This document shows positions 33,917 through 44,640 of a DNA stretch of 64,000 nucleotides, piece after piece. Numbering within the stretch: position 1 is the stretch's first letter; the number at the start of each line of letters is the position of its first letter. A program made the position numbers and the translations under genes. Origin of the DNA: Xiphydria camelus. Lineage: Eukaryota > Arthropoda > Insecta > Hymenoptera > Xiphydriidae. The notes beneath the pieces are model-generated. The model ran no database searches. It was not told where the DNA came from and was given only the letters and a program-made list of their open reading frames with translations. The stretch lies in assembly GCA_963678675.1 (NCBI GenBank), contig OY783197.1:1894400-1958399 (forward strand). The letters are read 5' to 3'.

Positions 33917-34560
33917 ACATTGAGAAAAAAAAATTAATTGTTTTCAAACGAAGTTGTTTGGGTAGAAATGTAAATTTCGTCAAACTAAGTATTGCGTGTT
34001 TGGTTGGACTGTTTACAGGGCGTAATAGCTGAGAGGGCTGAAATAGGAGGAGCCTAATTCTGTTCAGAGTTAGCGCACTGACCAACTACTAACTACATTG
34101 AAAACTACATTAACTATTGTCTACATTGGAAAAAAAACTCATGCGATTCAACTAAATTTTGAGGTTACGGGCGGTAAACTGAATATATAATTATTTTAAG
34201 AAATAATTAGTTGAAGCAGCTGAATATCTATGTTAAATCTTTGTTTAAATCTTGGCTAAATCAATCCAAGTCGGTCTGTTGCAGCCCATTTTTTTTCAGA
34301 CGAACGGTGGAAGCATAATTTTAACTGCACTGGAAAAAAAATCGTTTGCTTCAACTAAATCTGAAATTACGGGCGACAAACTAAGTGCATAGTTATTTGA
34401 ACAAATATTTAGTTGAAGCAGCTTAGTATCTAGTTACCTCAACGAAATTTTAGTTACTCAAACTACGTGTTTGTCGAGGCAACTATATATACCCGTATCT
34501 CTAGTTGGCCGCCAAAGAAGGGATTGTGGTTTAGAAATTAGTCTTCACAGTGTATATTTT
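33917..34560. mobile_element. Composite H-D block, third copy, interrupted
   Basis: H starts with TTGAGAAAAAAAAATTAATT, ACGAAGTTGTTTGGG, then GTGTTTGGTTGGACTG. At about 34014 it is cut by a partial copy of the 4938 MITE (ACAGGGCGTAATAGCTGAG) and a partial D (34130-34225). H resumes with AATCCAAGTCGGTCTG and CAGACGAACGGTGGAAGC, then D runs from about 34325 to 34555. Confidence 0.65.
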
Positions 34561-35450
34561 CTCACGAATTTTAGAGACTCCCCGTCAAGTTGCAGCACTT
34601 TACGCGATACACGAGGCGATACACTTCGTACATCGTAATCATTTTGTTTGCGAATAGAGACTCGAAAGTAGAAAATTCGTAGCGTTTCGTTTGTCGAAAT
34701 TCACGAGAAAATTAACGAACAAAAAACTAAATCTAAACCAAAAAATCGTCTCAAATAAAGAGGAAATTATTATCTAATATAATCTTAATAAAATAATAAA
34801 TGTGATGAAAAGAAAAATCAATTTCCACAGGATCTTAAATCTGCGGAAAATGGATCTTGCCCCCCGGAGATTTTCTACTAAACGCGCATAACGTGAAGCG
34901 TTTACTCGCGTCTCGATTGCCAATTCCCGCACACGCTTCTCCCAGCGTCGCGAATTTTCGGGCGGCAATCAGCGGGACTCCGCGGTTCGGCGGACCGTAA
35001 CGCGATGAGAGAAAGAAATCAAAGGCCGCGCGCGCGCGAGGGGAAAACGCGATAGGACGAGAGAGACTGACAATTAAAAGTGCCGCGGGCGAGCGCAAAA
35101 TCATTAGCCCTAATTGGAGCGCGCTAGGCGAACTGTCAGCCGACGAATGTAGGTACCGTGCGCTGACAGTGTGCACGCGTCCTCTGCCGCGCACACGTGT
35201 ACGTATGTATATCTGCGACCACACACCCGAATGCGTACACGGAAGCATCGCTCTTATTTCTGGCCCATCGATTTCGCGTACGTCGACGGACATCGCGTAC
35301 CTACATTGCGATATACGCTATCGGCGTGCGGAGAGCTCGCCAATCAAAAATGCTCCGCGTCAGTCGTCATGTCGACTACGAATGTCGGTTACGTACGGAT
35401 TATCGTTTTCCGATATAAATTGAACGTGATTCGAGCTTTGCAAAATATCC
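34561..35450. other. Unique region, AT-rich then CpG-rich, no gene seen
   Basis: 35095-35125 has AAAATCATTAGCCCTAATTG then GAGCGCG, homeodomain-like cores. GTACGTATGTATATCTG-type repeats follow. ORFs overlap on both strands without recognised domains. Confidence 0.4.
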
Positions 35451-35454
35451 ATAT

Positions 35455-36055
35455 TTTTTAATTCAATTTGTAATCCGTACGCGTGTTCAATCTTGCGCAA
35501 AAAAAAAGAAAATGTTCGAAAAAAAAAGAATTATTCGCTGAGTTATATACCTACTGTATTGTGACGTTTTCAAAAAACCAGAGAAATGTATTTATACTTG
35601 GCACAACGAGTGCGAGAGAGATAGTATTACGAGACGATGACGTATGCTACATTTTCAAATATCGCTTTTCAGTTAAAATAAGGCCGAAAATGAAAAAGGG
35701 AAAAATACGAGATAAATAATTTTGTCCAAATTCTTCGAATTGCGATTCAACTTTGCGCACTACTTGCCACTTAGACTTGTGAAATCATCACGGCTTTCAT
35801 ATACAAACTACAATACTCCATTGTTCTAAAATTTACGTTTTTTTTTGCCACATGAATTTCATATAATAATTACTTTTCAATAAATTGTTAGATTTACATT
35901 ACAGTGCGATTCAAATTAATCGCTGTACTTATTGTAGCAGTATATTACAAAAATTGCGATTTCATTGAATACACATTTAGCCTTTTATTTAAATTATCTC
36001 GAAATTATTTAATATTACAAATATGCTTCTCTCGATGATGACTCGTTAAACGCAC
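35455..36055. repeat. Family I copy followed by a family K copy
   Basis: I: AATTCAATTTGTAATCCG (35460), GAGTGCGAGAGAGATAGT, AATAATTTTGTCCAAATTC (to 35745). K: TTAGACTTGTGAAATCATCA, ACAAACTACAATACTCC, GATTCAAATTAATCGCTG (35760-36055). Confidence 0.7.
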
Positions 36056-36116
36056 AATCTTCATGCATTTGATCAGCTAATGCTACCTACAAGATAAGAA
36101 GTGTATATTAATTATT

Positions 36117-36297
36117 ATTATACTGGATAAATAGGTTTGACATTTTGGGAAAAGTATTGCGTTCATTGCTTCACCATATAACAACAGTTGACATACATCT
36201 AGCGATCTTCACTAAACGTATGACAATTGTTGTCAAACAGTAAAGCAATGAACGCAATACTTTCCTCGAAGTGTCAAATCTATATTATCTGATATAA
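36117..36297. repeat. Palindrome of about 180 bp
   Basis: Left arm ATAAATAGGTTTGACATTTT, GAAAAGTATTGCGTTCATTG then CTTCACC pairs with the right arm CAATGAACGCAATACTTTC and AGTGTCAAATCTATATTAT. Inner TAACAACAGTTGACATAC and GTATGACAATTGTTGTCAAA also pair. Confidence 0.85.
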
Positions 36298-36299
36298 CG

Positions 36300-36920
36300 T
36301 GATTAATATACTAATACTCTTCTTCCATGTAAAGTTGCTGTACAATTTACGTACACGTGTGTCCATCTGTGTTGTGACAATAACGAGATCCATGCCGGTC
36401 GATTAAATGTTAATGATGAAAAAGAAAAGAAAATTTTCATAACGAAATTTCAAAACGAAGTCGATCAAAAATCGCCAAAGTCCAAATACGCGCTATCGAA
36501 ACATTTTTACCCCGCCGATCGTTACGTCAATCGTTTCCGAAGTAATCGCCGGAACGAACAGCGTACGCGGATTGATAATATTCTCCCCGTATACCGATAC
36601 GCGTGTACTCACGATCGAATGACCGCGTATTTTCGTTTGCAGGGGAAAATTGGATAAATAAATTTACACGTCAGTGCAACGCGCATGCATTGCCATTACG
36701 ATGGATAGACGGTTCCATGAAAAGTGTCATTCGTGGCATGCGTTGTATATCTCTGGCATGCGTACGGATTATACGAGTGCCGCGTCACGGTACGACGGTT
36801 TATAGTTACATGTATAAAATAGGCGTTACGCTGGAAATATCACAGCCCCGCTGCACGAGGGTATCCCAACGATCGCGGGATGCACTCTCGACGACGTGCC
36901 CGTGAACGAATTTTTTCGAG
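36300..36920. other. Unique region, no gene seen
   Basis: Mixed composition. The 100-codon + ORF at 36603 has no recognised domain. Confidence 0.4.
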
Positions 36921-36926
36921 CTCGGC

Positions 36927-37918
36927 TGAGAAAAAAATGTGCTTGACCGAAATAAACGTATTTTTTGAATGAATACTGATCGCGGATACAGATTCAATCA
37001 AGTCAATAACACTGAGAGAAATAGTTGCTGATGTCAAAAAAGAATTTCTTGAACAAAAAACATGATCTAGAAAGTTTTCAAGAATACAGATTCCTGGTCG
37101 AAGAATATATTATACACTGTTAAAAATGTTTTGAAACTTGAAATACAAAGTTTTGTGAATTTTAAGAAGTACAGTATTGAAACTGAGAATCCTATGAAGT
37201 TGTTTGAAAATTAATATCCGTGTTGTATAATTCAAACAAATATTTGAATTTTGAGTTGAAGAATATCAATTTTCAAATGCATGTATGACATTTGTGTAAT
37301 TTGAAATTGAATTTTCAAATAAACGTATTACGTTTATAAGAACTTGCTTTTGAAGTTTTAATACCGTATTAAAGATAGTTATGAAATTTAATAACATTTC
37401 TTGAAAATTCGTATGCAAGTCACTAAATTCGTTGTGCAGAAGTATTTATACATGTACTGTGTGTGTGTGTGTAAGCATGATAAATTATTTACGAAAATTC
37501 ATAATGTATTTCAATTTTTAAGACATTTGGTTATGAAATTTCAGACTATATTTGAAATTTAATAACCTATTTGAATTTTCAAAACTATGTGTTTGAAATT
37601 TCACACACTTCTGCGGTTGAATATTAATACACTCATGCATATTATGTTAATTGCTGCTTCATACACATTTCTATTAAAAATCTGTCATAGTGTATTCTTA
37701 ATTCAAGAACACCATCGTTGGGAGAAAAACTTTCTGTTCGAAAAAAAAAACAATTACTCGAGCCAATAACACTATTTGCACGAAGAAAATCATAGCTTTG
37801 TCCTGGAATCCTCTCAGTTTATACATCCAACTGATATTCATTTTAATTGAATAACTGTGCTCTCTTAAAACTAATATTTAAAAAGAAATTTATTTCAACC
37901 AAGCACATTTTTTTCTCA
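36927..37918. mobile_element. MITE with CTGAGAAAAAAATGTGC ends carrying a large nested insertion
   Basis: Outer ends GCTGAGAAAAAAATGTGCTTG-type and AAGCACATTTTTTTCTCAG are inverted repeats, with AATGAATACTGATC / CTGATATTCATTTT also pairing. At 37012 a family B start (CACTGAGAGAAATAGTTG) opens an insertion reaching about 37825. Inside it (37085-37600) is M (GTATTGAAACTGAGAATC), repeated at 38560-38725, with a (GT)n run at 37459-37472. Confidence 0.7.
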
Positions 37919-38134
37919 GATCATTATCCGGATGGACGCGTGACGCGTTCTGCGAAGACATCTCCGTCGCCGCGGAATCGCCGCGCCTTTGCAAATTCAA
38001 TTTTACTCGGTACCCGAGCACCGTTTCGCACTGCTATTTCATGCCTCGAATGACACGCGAGAGGATTGAGAGATCTTGTTGTCGAATCGTACAAATTGAA
38101 TGAAAGAAATCATCGCTCATGAGATACGACTCGA

Positions 38135-38985
38135 TGTATATATTGAGAAAAATAATTGGTTAGTAGCAAAAAATTTGTTCTTCAATCCAAAACATGATAG
38201 GTATAATTGCAGGATCGGGCAGTGATTTTCTTCATGTAAGAAACTATTTGATAAGCTCGAGTAATTCGGTATTTGCACATAAAAAATGTTCATAATTTTA
38301 AATTTCATTTGTAATCTATATACTTACATACTTAATATCACGCGAAAAAGATATCCGAAAAAAATAATTATTTGCAAAGTTATAAAAGCGTTTCTCTCTC
38401 TACAAGTTTGTGACGTCATCGATAAGTCAGAGAGACGCACTTTGCCAATAAGCAACGAGTGCGAGAGAGATAGTCTTACAAGACGACAGCGTAGCTGCAT
38501 TTTCAAATATCATATCATTTTCCACACAACTTAAGTAAATTTGTAAGAATACAGATTCCTGGTTGAAGAATACACATACACCGTTAAAAGTATTTTGAAA
38601 TTTGAAATACAATGTTGTGTGAATTTTAAGAACTGCAGTATTGAAACTGAGAATCATATGAAATTGTTTGAAAACTATTATCTGTGTTGTATAACTCAAA
38701 CAAATATTTGAATTGCTGCATTTCATGAAAAAATACGAAGTAGGTAAATAATTTCATTCAAACTTTCCAAATCTACAATAAAAAAGAAATCGTGAGAAAA
38801 CCGAATTTCATCTCTCGCGCGCAAGAAGAATTTTTCTTTCCAACGGAAGGCACCTATTCTTGAATCAAGAATATGTATTCTTCGACCAAGAATCTGTATT
38901 CTTAAAAATCGTTAAGAGAGATCCTATATTTTTAGTTGAAGAAATATTTTCTTGATACTTCTAGCCATAATTTCTCTCGGTTTAG
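38135..38985. mobile_element. Three-level nest: B interrupted by I interrupted by M
   Basis: B left 38143-38262 (TTGAGAAAAATAATTGG, AATCCAAAACATGATAGG). I left 38264-38530 (CGGTATTTGCACAT, AAGCGTTTCTCTC, GAGTGCGAGAGAGATAGT). M 38535-38725 (TATTGAAACTGAGAATCA). I right 38726-38815 (TACAATAAAAAAGAAATCG). B right 38816-38982 (GCAAGAAGAATTTTTCTTTC to CATAATTTCTCTCGG). Confidence 0.75.
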
Positions 38986-39850
38986 GCAGTCATGAAAAAT
39001 CCTGAATATTTATTCTCTCTGCACGATATAACGAGAGAGGGAGGGAGGACGGAGAAAGAAGGGCCTTGGTAAACTGGGAGCGAGTAATTAGTCGCCGTTA
39101 TATGAATATAAATGTATTTCATCCGGTTAACGAAGAAGGCCGAAGTATTCTCTCTCCGATGTGAATATACAGACATATCAATATTGATGATCGCGGAAAC
39201 AAACTCCGCGCCAACCGAACCCCGCCGTGGTTCGGGCCGTACTGCGTCTCCGGCGTCCCCTTCCCTCGATCGGCACCGGGTTCCCCACGTCCCACTCCTT
39301 CGGTCCTACTTTCACCCGTACTCCGCGCCTCTATCACCATCTCTTTCGATTAAATTAGTTTGCGAATTTGCGAATCCATTTGCACGTCCCGACCGACCCC
39401 GCGCCACTCGACGCCCTAACTCCTCCCCCTCCCCCCCTCTCTTTCTCTCTCGCCTTATGGAAAAACATACCACCCCTTTTTATAACGCAGCACGCGCCAG
39501 GGTGAAAAAAGATTTTCGATACGTGCACCCCTAATGAGCACGGCGCGCTCGAAAAGCGCAGCGCGCTGCGGTACCGAGGCTCGATGGAGAAAAAAATCGA
39601 TGATTGAGCGTAGGGGAACGCGGCGAATTCCGGTGTATCCACACGAGTTACGCGCGCCCTACGAGCGTATGATCGTAAATATCGCGCGAGTATACGGACA
39701 CGCGGTCGCCACTCGTGCGCGCATTAGCGTATGTCCCGTTTGGCATTCCGTTCGTCACGCGAATGAATTCGTGGAACGCGTTACGGAAAACGAAAAGAGA
39801 AAAATAGCGGACGCGTCGAAGCCGTGAAGCACTCGATAAACCGTCGAAAG
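38986..39850. other. CpG- and C/T-rich unique region, no gene seen
   Basis: 39230-39450 is C-rich. The 140-codon + ORF and its opposite-strand partners are composition-driven. Confidence 0.4.
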
Positions 39851-39852
39851 TA

Positions 39853-40266
39853 AATTGAGAAGAAAAATCGTTTGATTTACTAAGTTTCTCGACCAACAAA
39901 ATATATGTAGTTGTTTGAACCAATATATAGTTAAAGTAACTAAAATTTAGTTGAAGTAACTCCATAACTTCATGCTTATCTGTGCTTCAACAAAACATTT
40001 ATTCGAATAACTGCACCCTTCTGCATATTAATGGAATCGAAATATTTTTCATACACTCCTAACTCTTAGGTATACGAAATGAAATTTACCATTTATTGTT
40101 AGTACGACCATCTCCCACGTTAATTAATATTTCAAAAGTTCATAATGAGATAATATCGATCGAAGGTTATTTCCGACGAGTAAATTTTTATCTTTCACCA
40201 CGTGTATTTACAGTTGACTGCTCGTAACTTCAAAATTTAGTTAAATCGAACAATTGTTTCCCAGTG
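39853..40266. mobile_element. Family D element with nested E fragment
   Basis: D left: AGAAAAATCGTTTGATTTAC, ATATATAGTTAAAGTAAC. D right: TCGTAACTTCAAAATTTAG, TAAATCGAACAATTG, CCCAGTG. Inserted at about 40066-40206 is E-like sequence (CATAATGAGATAATATCGAT, TTCCGACGAGTAAATT). Confidence 0.65.
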
Positions 40267-40269
40267 TAC

Positions 40270-41476
40270 ATCGCAAGTCTAGTGCGACAGCGCGCTGAGT
40301 ATAATTAAATTTTTACAAACACCCGCAAAACCGCCATATCGTCCTATACCTACGTTCATCGACCCTCCCAAGGTGCGCGCCTTATACAAATTCGCAAATA
40401 CGTCCGGACGCACTTGCGGCGCGCCCCCCGCGATGATGTGACGGAAGCCGAAACTTCTCAATCGGGTCACGCGGCGCGAGGGTGCGTCGTCGAGAGGGAG
40501 TTCGAAAGGAGGGATGAAGAGGGGACGGGGGGGGGGGGGGGCGCACGCCGAAGCGCACCGGAGCGTGGATCAGTCCGTAGGACCCTAACCGGTTTTTGCA
40601 CGTGGCTCGCGCGTGGTATGCGCGCGATCCAACACCCGCCTACCCCTTTGCCGCTCTCTTCCCGCTCGCACCCTCGCGCGGCCTTAATGCCGCGACAGAG
40701 GAAGGTCGTCGGGGTTTTGCCACGGTTACAATGCGCCAGTGTCGGCGACGGCGACGGCGGCCGCGGACGAGGGAGGGAGAGGCCGGGAGGGTAGGGGGTA
40801 GTTTTGCACGGTCCGCGCGCGCGGCTAGGATGGATTTTGCGCTCGTGAAGTTGTCGCTAATGCTTATCGATCTGCCCCTCTCGCGCTCTCTCACTCTCTC
40901 TCTCTCTTCCTCTGTCTATCTTTCTCCGAGCCACCCCCTCCGCCCCTCCCCCCCCCCCCGCGCGGCACTCTCCCGTCCTCTCTTTCCCTCTTCACCCTTT
41001 CGCGCGCGCCTACTTCCTCCCCCTCCTCGACCGCGCCGTTCTAACGCTCTCTCGCGGGCTCTCGTCGCACGACCAACCCCCCACCCCCACCCCCGCCCCA
41101 CCAGTACCCTCAGCATCTCTCTTACCGCGCGGTCCATGCACACCCACGCGCGCCCGGGATGGGATACGCGCGCGCGCGCTGCGGTATCTCCGTACTTCGA
41201 ACCCCCTCTGGATACGCCGAGGGTTTTTGGCGAAAGTAGCGCATACCCCCTCCCCTTCGCCCCTCCATCCCTCGCGAGGGGCGAGGTCAGGGTCGAATCG
41301 CGGCGCGGGTGCATCGCGATTTAGCGCGGGTCGAACGCGGGCGATCGAATTCGAAATCAACGCGGAGAGAGGGAGAAAATAAATGAGTAAGGGGCAAATA
41401 AGTAAATAAGGTGAGGAAAGCCGGATAAAATAAATAGATGGAGCAAGAGTGAGCAAGTAACGAAAGTAAGCTAATA
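40270..41476. other. CpG-rich, low-complexity unique region
   Basis: Contains a G run (40530-40542), C runs (40948-40960) and long C/T tracts. ORFs of up to 242 codons overlap in several frames on both strands and show only composition bias, so none is called. 41365-41470 has AAATAAATGAGTAAG-type repeats that resume at 42190 on the far side of the palindrome. Confidence 0.45.
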
Positions 41477-42098
41477 AGGAAACCGTCTCAGGTGTACCTC
41501 GCCGATTTCGTTCATTCTGTGATATACCTAATATGTTATTCTACATCAAAATCTAAAAGATACGTATTTTTTTTTGTATGTGCGGAAAAACATTTCTAGG
41601 GGGTGAAATTAACCCGCAAAGTTGTCAACTCCTAGGAATGAGTGCTGGTTTTCACATAGGTACTTGCAATTGATCTTTTGAAATGAAACCAAAGGATAAT
41701 AATCTACATAAAAAATGATGAAAAATGCAATTTACTACATCTCGTTAGGGTAATTAATTAAAAAATTGTAAGGGCTTGAAATTCACCAAATTACTGTAAA
41801 ATTTCAACCCTTATAATTTCTTAACCCTAACGAAATGTAGTAAATTGCATTTTTCATAATTTTTTATGTAGATTATTATCCACTTAATTTCATTTCAAAA
41901 GATCAATTGCAAGTGTGTGAAAACCAGCACTCATTCCTAGGAGTTGACAACACACTTTGCGGGTTAATTTCACCCTCTAGAAATGTTTTTCCGCGCATAA
42001 ATAAAAATACGTATCTCTTAGATATTTTGATGTAGAATAACATATTACATCAGAATGAACGAAATCGGCGAGGTACAGGCACCTGGGACGGTTTCCTT
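41477..42098. repeat. Long near-perfect palindrome (about 620 bp)
   Basis: Left arm from AAGGAAACCGTCTCAGGTG through TACCTCGCCGATTTCGTTCA, GGAAAAACATTTCTAGGGGG, GTCAACTCCTAGGAATGAG, TTGATCTTTTGAAATGAAA and TACTACATCTCGTTAGGG. The right arm repeats all of these as complements in reverse order down to GGACGGTTTCCTT. The centre is near 41788 with almost no loop (AAGGGCTTGAAATTC region). Arms are about 300 bp with few mismatches. Confidence 0.93.
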
Positions 42099-42895
42099 GT
42101 AAGTAGAGTAAAGTAGAGTAGAAAATATGAAAAGTAAGCCTAAACGAATTCGAAGAATGAGAACGAGAAGAAAGATACAAGAGATATAGTAAAAATAAAT
42201 GAGTAAGGTAAATAAGTAGAGAAAGCTCATAAAGAAAGAGAAAGAGAGAGAGAGAGAGATCCGCGCGCGGGCACGCCCCCCTCCTGTCAAACGCTTCGTG
42301 CAGCGAATCCGTGCAACGAGTGTTTCGCGAACGGAGCTAAAGTAGATTTACGGCCGGTACTTTTGAATTAAATCCTCATGAATCACGACCTCCGCTCCTC
42401 ACCCTCTGAGAGGACGCATTGAATTCGACGAAACGGGGTACCACCCGGGCGCGCACTCGCGATATTGACACGGTAACGCGTAGCGGGGGTGGCTACTTGC
42501 TCGGCGCCCGCGAGAGTTCCACAGGCGCGCCGAGAGGAGTGCACTTTCGATCGAGCCTGTTGAACGGAAAAAAAAAGGAACGCGCTAATGCACCCGAGCG
42601 ATTCGCACGCGTCTATAGTCGCGCGCTGCTCCGCGAAATCATCCCCCTCCCCCTCCGCCCCTTTGGAAGATGGATCGAGTCACACAAACGGAAAGATGCT
42701 AAAACGCTGCGAGAAGCCGAATGCCTGCAACGCGCGCTTGTTTTTGACGTCCGTGATGTGAATGATCGCTGCGGGATGCGGTGCACTCGATGTGCAGCGA
42801 GTGTGTGAAACGTTCGATGTGCGATAGTCTCGAGCAATGCAGGGTAATTCGGCTCTCTCATTAATCTCTTTTATTGTGAATTCGAAAAATTTGGA
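42099..42895. other. Unique region, no gene seen
   Basis: Purine-rich AGTAGAGTAAAG-type repeats to 42260, then CpG-rich. 42345-42420 has TTTGAATTAAATCCTCATGA. The 129-codon + ORF at 42419 has no recognised domain. Confidence 0.4.
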
Positions 42896-42899
42896 GAAA

Positions 42900-43195
42900 A
42901 ATCATTTGCTTCTTTTTTTTTCCAAATATGTAATTATGGAAATTGATATATTTTCTTGTGAAATTTCCCTTATAAATTCCACAATGGAGTACTATATTCA
43001 TTTTCATGATCACGTATTGGATATAGAAGCTTTATAATATAATTGTATATTATACAGTTAGATTAATTTTAATAGAAATTTTTTTACAGCGTGGAAAACG
43101 ATATCTGAAAGTACAGATACTTCGTCATCTTATAATACAATCTCTCTCGAACTTGTTGGTCGGTGTAAACGTGTCTCTCTGCCTAGATACTTAGA
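42900..43195. repeat. Family F fragment followed by family I fragment
   Basis: F: TAATTATGGAAATTGATATA, ATGATCACGTATTGGATATA, TTTTTTTACAGCG. I: GGAAAACGATATCTGAAAG, CTTCGTCATCTTATAATAC. Confidence 0.6.
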
Positions 43196-43962
43196 TAAAT
43201 TCTTGAAATAATACTTCTGTTGCCTGTGTAGTAGTTTAAAGTTAAGTCAGATAGATAAATGACAGGGAAAGACGTGCGAAACGGAGTACTTAAGGTTTGG
43301 CAGGCCACATAAATGGAGAAATTGAGGAATTGGAAACATTTCTCCCGAAATTACATAATAGTCAAACATTTAGTTTTATAGCAGCAGTACGAAATATTAT
43401 TTGAAAAAGCATACATGTATTAAAAACAGGTGTAAATTAAAAATCTGCATATTACACCGTTTTACCTTGCTGCCCCGTTTTGCCTGTTCATCCCCTATAT
43501 TAATTTTATTAATATTAATATTATGCACAGTTTTTCGAAAATATGCTGCTACGATAAATACAGCGATTAATGTGAATCACATTATAATGTAAATTTAACA
43601 ATTCTTTGAGGAACAATTATTTTTCTAAACTCATGCAGCGAAATAAACGTAAACTTTAAAGTAATCAATTATTGCAGTTTGTATGAACACAATAATTATA
43701 ACTCAACAACTAATTATTTTTTCGAACGCTTTCTTTTTTTGCGTGATATCGAATATACATAAGGAACAAAAAAATTGAATTTAAAAATACGGATATTTTC
43801 TTATTCAAATACCGAATTGTTAACGATACGTCCTTGAAATATTTTGATCAATCCGGCGCACGGGGAGCAAAAATGGGCAGTTATTATCTTTCAATCACTT
43901 ATCATCTACGTACGTCTCATTATGTTCCAAGAACGGAGCGCTATTTCGTACATGAGAGGCCG
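43196..43962. repeat. Mostly AT-rich sequence with an inverted family K copy
   Basis: 43530-43700 is K in reverse (GCGATTAATGTGAATCAC, AATGTAAATTTAACAATTC, TAATCAATTATTGCAGTTTG). 43730-43820 resembles I. The rest shows nothing recognisable. Confidence 0.55.
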
Positions 43963-44036
43963 GCAAACATTGCAACGAGAAGTTGGCCCCTCACTTCCGT
44001 GGAAGGTAACGGAAGCGAGGGGCCGGCCACCCGTTC
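43963..44036. repeat. P hairpin, distant copy
   Basis: GGCCGGCAAACATTGCAACG then AGAAGTTGGCCCCTCACTTC; short loop; GGAAGCGAGGGGCCGGCCA. The core stem GTTGGCCCCTC is kept with G-T type changes on the right arm. Confidence 0.8.
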
Positions 44037-44640
44037 CACGTTCATCCCGACAATATCTCTTCCCCGAGTGCAGTGTACACAGCCAGGTACCGCGTTTTGT
44101 CTACATCGCATAGGCAGTCACCCCTCGCGACCGTGAAACGCGCCTCTCTCCCTCCGCGCCCTTTGAAAACCGAGCCCGCCCCCCTGCCGAGGGAAGCGTC
44201 TCGCAAAAGCTGCGGGGATCGCGATCGAACGAGGACCACACGTCACGCGCGATTCACCGACGTATCACACGCGCGCGCCACGCACGGGCGCCCCGAGGCG
44301 CACACGCGCGCCTCCGCCGCCGCTGCGTCATACGCGAAACAAAGTGTGCGGACGTTGTCGAGAAAATTGCCTCTGAAATCTTTAGGAGCTGGAGCATTTT
44401 CCAGAGGCCGTCGGCCACCCCCGTCGCGGAATCCTCAAAGGCCGCGTTATCTGTGCGCCGTCTGAACCGGGGGACAACCCCAATAAAGTTTAAAAGATCT
44501 TATTCGAAATTGATGCGGTCGCCGGTCTCGTCGGACAATCCATTAGCTATCTCGCTCGGTCCTACAGGTCGGCCCGATTAAGAAGGAGCGGACTTTCCTC
44601 CGCGAACGATAGAATCTCCAGTCGTCCGAGGAGAAGGAAG
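44037..44640. other. CpG-rich unique region, no gene seen
   Basis: The 130-codon + ORF from 44073 is Arg/Ala/Pro-rich and has no recognised domain. A real exon is not excluded. Confidence 0.35.

Noticed and set aside
40596..41324. 242-codon + ORF, the longest open frame in the window
   Set aside because: It runs through C/T homopolymer and CpG-rich DNA, overlaps long ORFs on the other strand, and shows only Ser/Pro/Arg bias with no domain.
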